A DNA stretch of 10,822 bases from an uncultured Porphyromonadaceae bacterium (lineage in GTDB: Bacteria > Bacteroidota > Bacteroidia > Bacteroidales > Muribaculaceae). The notes below the pieces were generated by a model. The model was given only the letters and a program-made list of their open reading frames with translations, ran no database searches and was not told where the DNA came from. The translations under genes were made by a program, and so were the position numbers. Below, piece by piece: positions 1-6,680 of this stretch; positions within the stretch are counted from its first letter, which is position 1, and every line of letters begins with the position of its first letter. The stretch lies in contig CAMWRO010000071.1 of NCBI GenBank assembly GCA_947176615.1, forward strand, positions 1 through 10,822. The letters run 5' to 3'.

Positions 1-860
1 ACGTAGCCTCGGCCGCGAAGGAACGCGTAGGCGCGTGCTGCACGGGCAAGACCGATAGACGCACGGGGCGAGGCTCCGAATGCAATCATGCTGCCGAGGT
101 CGCGCAGGTTGAAGTCGCCGGGATTACGGGTGGCAAATACGATGTCGACAATATAGCGCTCGATTTTCTCGTCAAGATAAATCTGCTCGACGATTTTCTG
201 TACTTCGACGATTTCTTCGGGACGCAACAGCGGTTCCACATGCTCGCGGGTGCCGTTGATGTTCTGTCGCACGATGATTTTTTCTTCCTCCTTGGTGGGA
301 TAGCCAATGATGACTTTAAGCAGGAAACGGTCAACCTGAGCCTCGGGGAGGGGATAGGTGCCTTCTTGCTCGATGGGGTTTTGCGTAGCCATTACAAGGA
401 AGGGCTCGTCGAGGCGGAAGGTGTGGTCGCCTATGGTGACCTGACGTTCCTGCATCGCTTCAAGCAGTGCGCTCTGCACCTTGGCAGGGGCGCGGTTGAT
501 TTCGTCGGCGAGAACGAAGTTGGCAAAGATGGGGCCGCGCTTGATCTGGAACTGTTCTTTCTGGACGCTGTAAATCATTGTTCCGATAACGTCGGCGGGA
601 AGAAGGTCGGGGGTGAACTGGATGCGGCTGTATTTGGCATCGATAATCTGTGCCAGAGTCTTTATGGCAAGGGTCTTTGCAAGGCCGGGAACACCTTCGA
701 GCAAAACGTGCCCGTTGGCGAGCAACGCGATAAGCAGTGAGTCTACAAGGTGTTTCTGACCCACGATTGTGCGGTCCATGCCCCGGGTAACGAGGCTGAC
801 AAAGTCACTTTTGCCGGCGACAAGCTCGTTGAGTTGTCTGATATTTACCGATTCGCTCAT
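1..860 (-). CDS. MoxR-family AAA+ ATPase, incomplete at left edge
   Basis: MoxR ATPases are cytoplasmic AAA+ chaperone-like proteins, usually encoded beside DUF58 and von Willebrand A-domain proteins (the Bat or aerotolerance cluster in Bacteroides), where they are thought to help mature partner proteins. Translation from the ATG at 860-858 gives 286 residues and continues past base 1; the family is usually about 320-340 residues. Visible motifs are Walker A GVPGLAKT (residues 56-63, with the Leu-Ala form typical of MoxR), Walker B FVLADEINRAP (about 115-125, Asp119-Glu120), and the sensor-type segment ATQNPIEQEGTYPLPEAQ with DRF following. The C-terminal lid has begun (ARAARAYAFLRGRGY). The gene lies 168 bases beyond the HU-LysM gene on the same strand, has its own promoter candidate, and probably starts a separate unit continuing to the left. 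The family is certain; the in vivo partner is inferred. Confidence 0.95.
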   Translation of the reverse strand, partial: MSESVNIRQLNELVAGKSDFVSLVTRGMDRTIVGQKHLVDSLLIALLANGHVLLEGVPGLAKTLAIKTLAQIIDAKYSRIQFTPDLLPADVIGTMIYSVQKEQFQIKRGPIFANFVLADEINRAPAKVQSALLEAMQERQVTIGDHTFRLDEPFLVMATQNPIEQEGTYPLPEAQVDRFLLKVIIGYPTKEEEKIIVRQNINGTREHVEPLLRPEEIVEVQKIVEQIYLDEKIERYIVDIVFATRNPGDFNLRDLGSMIAFGASPRASIGLARAARAYAFLRGRGY

Positions 861-945
861 AATAAATACAGGTATATTCTATTTTTTTGATATATCGTGA
901 GGGGACAAACCGACCGCTGTCGCTTACAGGGTTGATTTGGCAATA

Positions 946-953
946 CAAAATTA
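946..953 (-). promoter_or_regulatory. candidate Bacteroidetes -7 element for moxR
   Basis: The minus strand reads TAATTTTG, which fits TAnnTTTG, about 85 bases before the moxR start. No clear TTTG lies at the -33 distance; only TTTC at a 22-base spacing is present. The match is therefore partial. The predicted leader would be roughly 80 nt. I see no convincing terminator for the upstream HU-LysM gene in the 861-1028 gap, so read-through cannot be excluded. Confidence 0.4.
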
Positions 954-1028
954 TATATTACAACAATTAAAGTGTGAAAAAGGTGTGTTAATTTTATCTA
1001 TTTTAGTTTAACGATATAAACATTTAGC

Positions 1029-2336
1029 TTAATTTGGATATTTTTTCAAAATTTCCGCCTCAAGCGCGCGGGCCTTTTTGACACTCTCCGGATTGTTGGC
1101 GTCTATATTATACTTGGATGCGTCGGGAATAGTCAGCACCATACCGGCGTTCACGCGGTTGGGATTGCCGATTTTGGCACTGTTTTCCTTGTAAATGTAG
1201 ACCCAAAAACATTTGTTGCCGTAATGTTTGCTTGCCATATTGGTTATGAGATAGCCACGCTTGACAGTGTCGGTCACGGGGGCCTTGGGTGCGGGAGCCG
1301 GTGCGGCCTGCTGTTCCGGCTTTTTCTCAGGCTCGGCTTTAGCATTGTCTTCGGCTTGAGGCGTTTCTTCCGGTTTGGCGGGATTTTCTGCCGGGATGGC
1401 GGCTTGGGCAACCGAGTCAAGAGACATCGCCTCGTTAAGGAGTGCGGCGACAACCTCGGGGTCAGCCTCCTCGTCGTCAGCCTCGACCGATTCGATAAGC
1501 GAGTTGCCGACGATTCCTTTGTGTTGCATAATCTGGTCGATATAGAGATATGCGGCACATGCTCCGAGCGCGAAACCGATTATAATTCCGGCAATAAATC
1601 CGAAACCGAATCCACCACGGCTTTCCGACGGTTCGTCCTCCATTTCAGCGGCAGTTTCATCAGTGTTGTTGGCGGCATACTCGATAGCCGGAGATTTTAC
1701 GGCCGGGGTCTGTCGTGCTTTATCTACAAATTCCTCGGGGTCCTCCTCGATTGGCTTGATGACGGGAGCGACAGGTTTGGCCGGTTGTTCTACCGTGGCT
1801 ATAGTCGGGGCGACGTTGTCATCCTGCTCTTTTTCAGTGGTTTCAGTCGGCGCGGATGGCTCAGTTTCCTTGGCCGGCGTGTTGACATTGTTGTCTTCTT
1901 CTTTTTCTGTCACACGCTCCTCCGCGACTACCACATCTTCAGTTGTTTGCGGTAATGCTTCGGGTTCAGCCTCCTCGATTTCCTCGGTGACGGCGGCTGA
2001 CGCAATTGCTTTTTCCTCGGTTGATGGGGCGGGGTTCAGGCCGTCGAGCATTTCGTCAGTGACGCCGGTGTTGATTTCTTCGGCCTGAAACGGAGCAAAC
2101 GGAGCATTCACCGTGTCGGCAAGGTCACGGTCAGGAATAAAGTCGACACATTCTTCCTCGCCTTTTATCGGGGTGAATGTGCCGAGTCCTTTTATGCGCA
2201 CTGTTTCTCCTTTTTCAAGGGCTTCGGTTAATGTGTCAAAAAATCCTTTGATGAAGGCTTCGGCACTCTCGCTTGAAACCGATGTGAGTCGCGACACGTT
2301 CTCGGCAAGCTGATGAAACGTTATTTTGTTATTCAT
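1029..2336 (-). CDS. HU/IHF-like DNA-binding domain fused to a membrane helix and a LysM-like domain
   Basis: The 435-residue protein has several parts. An HU/IHF-like domain covers residues 1-90, with the turn IKGLGTF at 48-54 and a beta-arm carrying FIPDRDLADTVNAPF. A long acidic, proline-rich low-complexity linker covers about 95-240. One membrane helix lies at about 241-266, with glycines at 242, 246, 250, 254 and 258. A second Ala/Pro/Glu-rich linker runs to about 357. A LysM-like domain covers about 358-404 (ASKHYGNKCFWVYIYKEN, then NPNRVNAGMVLTIP), followed by a short charged helix. HU domains bind and bend DNA; LysM binds GlcNAc-containing glycans such as peptidoglycan. The likely topology is HU in the cytoplasm and LysM in the periplasm, giving a DNA-to-wall tether. 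The start lies 10 bases after the upstream HU stop, so the two are co-transcribed. From memory, Bacteroidetes HU proteins fused to wall-binding SPOR domains are known; the role here is inference. Confidence 0.85.
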   Translation of the reverse strand: MNNKITFHQLAENVSRLTSVSSESAEAFIKGFFDTLTEALEKGETVRIKGLGTFTPIKGEEECVDFIPDRDLADTVNAPFAPFQAEEINTGVTDEMLDGLNPAPSTEEKAIASAAVTEEIEEAEPEALPQTTEDVVVAEERVTEKEEDNNVNTPAKETEPSAPTETTEKEQDDNVAPTIATVEQPAKPVAPVIKPIEEDPEEFVDKARQTPAVKSPAIEYAANNTDETAAEMEDEPSESRGGFGFGFIAGIIIGFALGACAAYLYIDQIMQHKGIVGNSLIESVEADDEEADPEVVAALLNEAMSLDSVAQAAIPAENPAKPEETPQAEDNAKAEPEKKPEQQAAPAPAPKAPVTDTVKRGYLITNMASKHYGNKCFWVYIYKENSAKIGNPNRVNAGMVLTIPDASKYNIDANNPESVKKARALEAEILKKYPN

Positions 2337-2346
2337 AAACGAGGTG

Positions 2347-2622
2347 TCAGTTGTTAAGTTTTTTACGCAGAACTACGCTCGGACGGAAAGTCATCTCGAT
2401 TTTCGGGGGATAGAGCATGCGACGGCCGGTTTCGGCATCGGTCTCAATCCGTTCATCCGTTTTCTCGGCCTTGAATGTGCCGAATCCGGGGATAGCGATT
2501 GAATCGAGGTCGGCACCGGATTCTTTGAACGCCGTGCACAATCCGTCGGCAAGTGTTGCCACCTGTGACGGTTCGCGGTTAAGCCTCTTGGCGAGGCGTG
2601 AAAGGAATGTCTTGTTGTCCAT
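2347..2622 (-). CDS. HU family DNA-binding protein
   Basis: This 91-residue protein has the normal length of a stand-alone HU or IHF subunit. Residues 1-40 form the helical dimerisation part (FLSRLAKRLNREPSQVATLADGLCTAF). IPGFGTF at 44-50 is the family's conserved turn, and 51-82 is the DNA-binding arm, including ETGRRMLYPP and MTFRPS, ending in the basic segment VLRKKL. HU proteins are cytoplasmic architectural factors that bend DNA in the minor groove as homo- or heterodimers. The gene sits 15 bases after the glycosyltransferase and 10 bases before the HU-TM-LysM gene, so it is probably co-expressed with both. Its immediate link to a membrane-bound HU paralogue makes it a candidate dimer partner for that protein; this is inference. 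The ATG at 2622 leaves the domain intact with no extra N-terminal tail. Confidence 0.93.
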   Translation of the reverse strand: MDNKTFLSRLAKRLNREPSQVATLADGLCTAFKESGADLDSIAIPGFGTFKAEKTDERIETDAETGRRMLYPPKIEMTFRPSVVLRKKLNN

Positions 2623-2637
2623 AAATAGAAATCATTG

Positions 2638-3588
2638 TCAGTCAATCAGCAAGTCGCGTATCTCATAGCGCGGACGCTGTTTTACTTCGATAAATATCTT
2701 GCCGATATATTCTCCTACTATCCCTATCCCCATCAGAATCAGACTCCCGAGAAACCAGATGGAGAGCATGAGCGAGGCCCACCCCGGTTCGATAAATTCA
2801 TTGAAGAAATAGGATATGAGGACGTAGGTTGCGACGGCGATGTCGAGAAGAAGGAAAACCAGTCCGATAAGAAAGATTATTCTCATCGGTTTGGCCGAAA
2901 ACGACGTTATGCCGTCGATAGAGAAACTGAGCATTTTGCTCAGCGGGTATTTCGATTCGCCGGCTGCGCGGGCTGCGCGTTTGTAACCCACGGTGTCCCA
3001 GTCGAGACCTATCTGGGGTATGATTCCGCGCAGAAACAGGTTTGATTCCCCGTAACGACCGAGCATCTTTAACGCGCGGGCGCTCATCAGGCGGTAGTCG
3101 GCATGGTCATAGATGGTTTCGAGGCCCATCTTTTTCTGGAAAGAATAGAATCCGTGGGCAGTCGTGCGTTTGAACCAAGTGTCGGTTTCGCGGCTGCTGC
3201 GCACACCGTAGACAATCTCTTTCCCGTTGTTGAATTTCTCGACCATCTCGATTATTGCGTCGGGGTCATCCTGAAGGTCGGCATCTATCGAGATTGCTGC
3301 GTCGCAGATGTCGGCGACCGTCATCAATCCTGCGAGGAGGACGTTCTGGTGGCCACGGTTGTGGGCGAGTGACAATCCCTTGAAACGGGGATTTTCGTGA
3401 TGCAGGTTCTCGATTATCTCCCATGTCCTGTCACGGCTGCCGTCGTTGCAGAACAATATGAAACTCTCGCCCGACGCGATTCCGTTATCTCGCATGCGGT
3501 CAAGGATTTCGAGCAGTTTGGGCGCTGTGATGGGAAGCACTTCCTGCTCGTTGTAACAGGGGACGACGATTGCTATTACAGGTAACAT
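2638..3588 (-). CDS. polyprenyl-phosphate glycosyltransferase, GT2 family (DPM1/GtrB/ArnC-like)
   Basis: The 316-residue protein has a GT-A catalytic domain at residues 1-230 and two C-terminal membrane helices at about 236-262 and 272-298. The N-terminus VIAIVVPCYNEQEVL, the NDGS segment (48-51), the DADLQDDP metal-binding motif (102-109), HNRGHQNVLLAG and DYRLMS are typical of enzymes that move a sugar from a nucleotide donor to undecaprenyl or dolichyl phosphate on the cytoplasmic face of the inner membrane. Relatives include GtrB, ArnC and DPM1. The lipid-linked sugar then serves modification of O-antigen, teichoic acid, lipid A or protein. No flippase or second transferase is adjacent, so sugar and acceptor cannot be told. 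It follows proS by 67 bases, which contain a strong hairpin, and precedes HU by 15 bases. Confidence 0.93.
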   Translation of the reverse strand: MLPVIAIVVPCYNEQEVLPITAPKLLEILDRMRDNGIASGESFILFCNDGSRDRTWEIIENLHHENPRFKGLSLAHNRGHQNVLLAGLMTVADICDAAISIDADLQDDPDAIIEMVEKFNNGKEIVYGVRSSRETDTWFKRTTAHGFYSFQKKMGLETIYDHADYRLMSARALKMLGRYGESNLFLRGIIPQIGLDWDTVGYKRAARAAGESKYPLSKMLSFSIDGITSFSAKPMRIIFLIGLVFLLLDIAVATYVLISYFFNEFIEPGWASLMLSIWFLGSLILMGIGIVGEYIGKIFIEVKQRPRYEIRDLLID

Positions 3589-3612
3589 GGCTGACAGGGT
3601 GTAAGGTAAAGG

Positions 3613-3646
3613 GAGTTAGAATAGCCGCAACCGGCTATTCTAACTC
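3613..3646 (-). terminator. 15-bp perfect hairpin after proS, terminator or attenuator
   Basis: The arms at 3613-3627 and 3632-3646 are perfect inverted repeats around a 4-base loop (CAAC). The left arm reads GAGTTAGAATAGCCG on the plus strand. The hairpin begins 10 bases after the proS stop codon. On the minus strand it is followed by CCCTTTACC rather than a clear T-run, so it is not a textbook intrinsic terminator. It may partly end the proS transcript, stabilise its 3' end, or lower expression of the glycosyltransferase and HU genes downstream. Confidence 0.65.
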
Positions 3647-3655
3647 GGTGGTGTA

Positions 3656-5137
3656 TTAATAGTTTCTTGCGAATATCACTCTCTGGGCCGAAGGCTTGCC
3701 GGTAACCATGCAGACACCGGGTGTCTTGTCGCCGTCGAGAGGAATGCAGCGGATGGTTGCCTTGGTTTCTTCCTTGACCTTTTCCTCGGTCTCGGTAGTG
3801 CCGTCCCAGTGGGCGAGGATGAAGCCGCCTTTTTCGATTTCGACCTTGAACTCGTCATATGTATCGACTGTGCGGATCATCGAGTCGCGATATTGCACGG
3901 CTTTCTGAAGGATGTTGGCCTGAATGTCTTCGAGCAGACCCTTGATATATTCAGCGATGCCGTCGAGGGGTGCGACATGCTTTTCGAGGGTGTCGCGGCG
4001 CATGACTTCGACTGTGCCGTTCTCGATGTCGCGGGCACCGATTGCGAGGCGCACGGGTACACCCTTGACCTCGTAGTCGGCAAACTTGAATCCGGGGCGT
4101 TTGTTCTCGGCATCGTCATATTTGACGCTGATGCCGAGCGCGCGGAGCTCACTGACGATGGGGGCGACTCTTGCCGAGATTTCAGCAAGCTGTTCGCCGT
4201 TCTTGTAAATCGGGATGATGACCACTTGGATAGGGGCGAGGTGGGGCGGGAGCACGAGGCCGTTGTCATCGGAGTGGGTCATGATGAGCGCGCCCATCAG
4301 TCGGGTGGAAACACCCCAAGAGTTGGCCCACACATATTCCGGTTTGTTCTCCTTGTTGACAAATGTCACGTCAAAAGCCTTGGCGAAGTTTTGGCCGAGG
4401 TTGTGGCTCGTTCCTGCCTGAAGGGCCTTGCCGTCCTGCATCATGGCCTCGATGGTATAGGTGTTGAGCGCGCCTGCAAAACGCTCGTTGGCGGTCTTGA
4501 CGCCGATTATTACGGGCATTGCCATGTAGTCGCGGGCAAACTGTGCGTAGAGGTTGATCATCTGCACTGTGCGGGTCTCTGACTCCTCGGCGGTAGCGTG
4601 GGCGCAGTGGCCTTCCTGCCACAGGAACTCGGCGGTGCGGAGGAACATGCGGGTGCGCATTTCCCAGCGCATTACGTTGGCCCACTGGTTGCACAGCACG
4701 GGGAGGTCGCGGTAGCTGTGAATCCAGTTCTTATATGTTCCCCAGATAATGGTCTCGGATGTGGGACGCACGATGAGTTCTTCTTCCAGACGGGCCTCGG
4801 GGTCAACGATTACGCCGTTGCCGTTGGGGTCGTTTTTAAGACGGTAGTGGGTAACGACGGCACACTCCTTGGCGAAACCCTCGACATGTTCTGCTTCGCG
4901 GCACAGGAACGACTTGGGGATGAGGAGCGGAAAATAGGCGTTCTGTACACCGGTCTCTTTAAACATTCGGTCGAGCTGCTGCTGCATCTTTTCCCAAATT
5001 GCGTAACCGTAGGGTTTGATAACCATGCAGCCGCGCACAGCCGACTGCTCGGCCAAGTCGGCCTTTACCACGAGTTCGTTGTACCATTGCGAGTAATTGT
5101 CACTTCGCTTGGTGAGATCTTTAAGTTCTTTAGCCAT
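3656..5137 (-). CDS. proS: proline--tRNA ligase (archaeal/eukaryotic-type, class II)
   Basis: ProRS joins L-proline to tRNA-Pro with ATP in the cytoplasm. The 493-residue length and domain order fit the shorter archaeal/eukaryotic-type enzyme, which lacks the large editing insertion of the E. coli type. The class II core covers about 15-300, with RPTSETIIW (124-132), MRTRMFLRTAEFLWQEGH (about 160-178, motif 2 region) and motif 3 TRLMGALIMTHSDDNG (278-293). The anticodon-binding domain is about 303-400. The C-terminal extension (about 410-493) contains RCIPLDG and VCMVTGKP, so only two of the possible zinc-binding cysteines are evident. The chain ends in tyrosine (ARNY); in Thermus ProRS the terminal Tyr carboxylate reaches the active site. 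It lies 43 bases after the OmpA-domain gene and is followed by a hairpin. Confidence 0.97.
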   Translation of the reverse strand: MAKELKDLTKRSDNYSQWYNELVVKADLAEQSAVRGCMVIKPYGYAIWEKMQQQLDRMFKETGVQNAYFPLLIPKSFLCREAEHVEGFAKECAVVTHYRLKNDPNGNGVIVDPEARLEEELIVRPTSETIIWGTYKNWIHSYRDLPVLCNQWANVMRWEMRTRMFLRTAEFLWQEGHCAHATAEESETRTVQMINLYAQFARDYMAMPVIIGVKTANERFAGALNTYTIEAMMQDGKALQAGTSHNLGQNFAKAFDVTFVNKENKPEYVWANSWGVSTRLMGALIMTHSDDNGLVLPPHLAPIQVVIIPIYKNGEQLAEISARVAPIVSELRALGISVKYDDAENKRPGFKFADYEVKGVPVRLAIGARDIENGTVEVMRRDTLEKHVAPLDGIAEYIKGLLEDIQANILQKAVQYRDSMIRTVDTYDEFKVEIEKGGFILAHWDGTTETEEKVKEETKATIRCIPLDGDKTPGVCMVTGKPSAQRVIFARNY

Positions 5138-5180
5138 TTTTTATCGTTATACTATATTTGTTGTCAGTGTAATGGATGAA

Positions 5181-5816
5181 TTATCTGATGAGGTTCTTGT
5201 GGGCCGATTCAATCAGTTTCGGGCCCGGTATCACATATATTTCGATACGACGGTTCTGAGCCCTGCCTTTGCGGGTCGTGTTGGGCTCTATCGGGTCGGT
5301 GTCGCCAAATTCGTAGGGAATCACAATCTGGTCTTCGCTGATATTGTCGAGCAGCCAGTCATAGATGGAGCTGTTGCGGCGGTGGGCGAGGTCCATGTTG
5401 TATTTTGGAGTCCCGGTGTTGTCAGTGTGAACCCCGTAGACGATTTTAAACATTTCGGGGTCTTTCATCAGTCCCAGCAGCGGGTTGAGCCGTGGTGCTG
5501 CGTAGGGGGACAATAATGTGTCGTTGGGGAGAAAAAGCTCGTCGGTCGGGATTGTTATCAGCATGACTTCGTCGTCGCGGAGCATGTCAACGATATATTT
5601 CTTGGCCGCGAAGTCTTTCGCCAGTCGGTTCATATAGCGTTTGACGGCTGCTTTTTCACCGTTGCCAACGGCGGGGGTCTCAAGGTTGCTGTCCAGATCC
5701 ATGTCCATGAAAACAGCCTCGTCATATCCCTTGTAGGGGTCGACATACTTGTCTTTCGCTCCCGCCGGGATGGCGGCTGCGGCAATAAGTGCCAGTGTAA
5801 TGAGAATCTGTTTCAT
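5181..5816 (-). CDS. secreted OmpA-domain protein, peptidoglycan-binding
   Basis: The 211-residue protein starts with a Sec signal peptide (MKQILITLALIAAAAIPAGA, probable cut before Lys21). A charged, helical-looking spacer follows, then an OmpA C-terminal-like domain at about 83-197. The domain shows TDNTG (131-135), the helix MDLAHRRNSSIYDWLL (141-156), and the ending PNTTRKGRAQNRRIEIYV. By alignment to OmpA of Acinetobacter, Asp132 and Arg147 occupy the positions that hold the diaminopimelate of peptidoglycan (D271 and R286 there), so wall binding is probably retained. There is no lipobox and no beta-barrel, so it is a soluble periplasmic OmpA-domain protein rather than a porin. It sits 34 bases after the small acidic gene and 43 bases before proS, apparently in the same operon. 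Confidence 0.9.
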   Translation of the reverse strand: MKQILITLALIAAAAIPAGAKDKYVDPYKGYDEAVFMDMDLDSNLETPAVGNGEKAAVKRYMNRLAKDFAAKKYIVDMLRDDEVMLITIPTDELFLPNDTLLSPYAAPRLNPLLGLMKDPEMFKIVYGVHTDNTGTPKYNMDLAHRRNSSIYDWLLDNISEDQIVIPYEFGDTDPIEPNTTRKGRAQNRRIEIYVIPGPKLIESAHKNLIR

Positions 5817-5850
5817 GAAAAGTAATTAAAAAAGTTGAGGTTATTCCTGC

Positions 5851-6144
5851 TTAAAGCGACTGCTCATAGTTGAGCTCGGCCATGACGAGGGTTTCCACGT
5901 CGGCTTGGTCGACCTGAGCGTCCCGGTCGCGGGCAAGCATTTTCTTGACATACTTTACGAGCGCGTCGACGTTGACATCCTCGTCATCGGCCTCGGTGTC
6001 GATTTCAAGCAAGCCGTTGTCTTCATACCAGTCCCATATCATGTCGATGATATTGAGCAGCTCGTCATCGTCATACTGTTTCCCGCTCCCGGCTATCGAG
6101 GCGTTCATCGCGGCTATTGCCTGTTTTTCGTCAAATTCGTTCAT
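5851..6144 (-). CDS. small acidic protein of unknown function
   Basis: The 97-residue protein is not recognised. It has no signal peptide or membrane segment. It is strongly acidic, with clusters such as YDDDELLNIIDMIWDWYEDNG and EADDEDVNVDALVKYVKKML, and is predicted to be mostly helical. The C-terminal half, with regularly spaced hydrophobic residues and VETLVMAELNYEQSL, could form a small helical bundle. The gene starts 8 bases after the rimM stop and is followed 34 bases later by the OmpA-domain gene, so it is translated in an operon with translation and envelope genes. Length, tight spacing and codon use like its neighbours support a real gene. Acidic composition may suit a binding partner of a basic protein or RNA-protein complex, but nothing in the sequence proves this. 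Confidence 0.8.
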   Translation of the reverse strand: MNEFDEKQAIAAMNASIAGSGKQYDDDELLNIIDMIWDWYEDNGLLEIDTEADDEDVNVDALVKYVKKMLARDRDAQVDQADVETLVMAELNYEQSL

Positions 6145-6152
6145 GTTTCAGT

Positions 6153-6680
6153 CTATAATTGGGTTATGCCTTCGGGCAGCGACATGTAGATGATTTTTTT
6201 CTCAGTGTCGATTTCCTCAATCAGCTCGTCGGCGACAGGGATGAAGATTTCATTGCCGTCATTAGTATTAACAACGAAAAGCACGTTTTCGGTCGAGTCG
6301 TTATAGTCGATAATTTCTCCGATTGTGTGACGGCGGTCATCGACAATGGTGTATCCGATGAGGTCCTCGGCATAAAATCCGTCTTCGTCTTCGTCATCAA
6401 TGTCGCCCACATCGTCGCGGAGGAGGTAGATGGGGTGATTGGAAAGAGTGGCGGCTGTGGTCTCGTTGTTGATTCCGGCAATGGAGAGCAGCACTGTGTC
6501 AGTGCTTTTGGGTCTCACGTTCTCGATGAAAAACGGGACATAGATGCCGTCGATATCGGTCACGACACACTTGACCCGGGCGAGATCGGCGTCAAGGTCG
6601 AGTGACGCGGCGATTTCGCCGTTGATGCCGTGGGGTTTGTTAAACTTTCCGGCAAGGATTATCTCGTCGTCGGTAATCAT
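6153..6680 (-). CDS. rimM: ribosome maturation factor RimM
   Basis: RimM binds ribosomal protein S19 in the 30S head and helps late maturation of 16S rRNA. The 175-residue length is normal. The N-terminal RimM domain begins with the conserved GKFNKPHGINGEI (about 11-23) and runs to about residue 90. A PRC-barrel domain follows (YAEDLIGYTIVD, IGEIIDYNDSTENVLFVV, IFIPVADELIEEID, IIYMSLPEGI). The linker between the domains is unusually acidic (DDVGDIDDEDEDG). The start codon overlaps the stop codon of the DUF4290 gene as ATGA, which implies translational coupling. The next gene starts 8 bases after the rimM stop. Confidence 0.95.
   Translation of the reverse strand: MITDDEIILAGKFNKPHGINGEIAASLDLDADLARVKCVVTDIDGIYVPFFIENVRPKSTDTVLLSIAGINNETTAATLSNHPIYLLRDDVGDIDDEDEDGFYAEDLIGYTIVDDRRHTIGEIIDYNDSTENVLFVVNTNDGNEIFIPVADELIEEIDTEKKIIYMSLPEGITQL

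Noticed and set aside
240..740. Plus-strand open frame of 166 codons
   Set aside because: It lies antisense within the moxR coding region, whose motifs are clear; no start signal or family resemblance.
975..1016. Possible terminator after HU-LysM (GTTAA...TTAAC arms in the AT-rich gap)
   Set aside because: Arms are only 5 bp with a 16-base loop in very AT-rich DNA and no following T-run on the minus strand.
1224..1955. Plus-strand open frame of 243 codons antisense to the HU-LysM gene
   Set aside because: Composition is Arg/Gly/Phe-rich and looks like the reverse of a Glu/Pro/Ala-rich linker; no promoter or ribosome site seen.
3809..4582. Plus-strand open frame of 257 codons antisense to proS
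   Set aside because: A high-GC reverse-frame artefact; proS is a full, conserved enzyme and the antisense product has no recognisable domain.
5153..5160. TATATTTG on the plus strand, matching the -7 consensus, in the proS upstream gap
   Set aside because: No TTTG at the -33 distance and no plus-strand gene follows.
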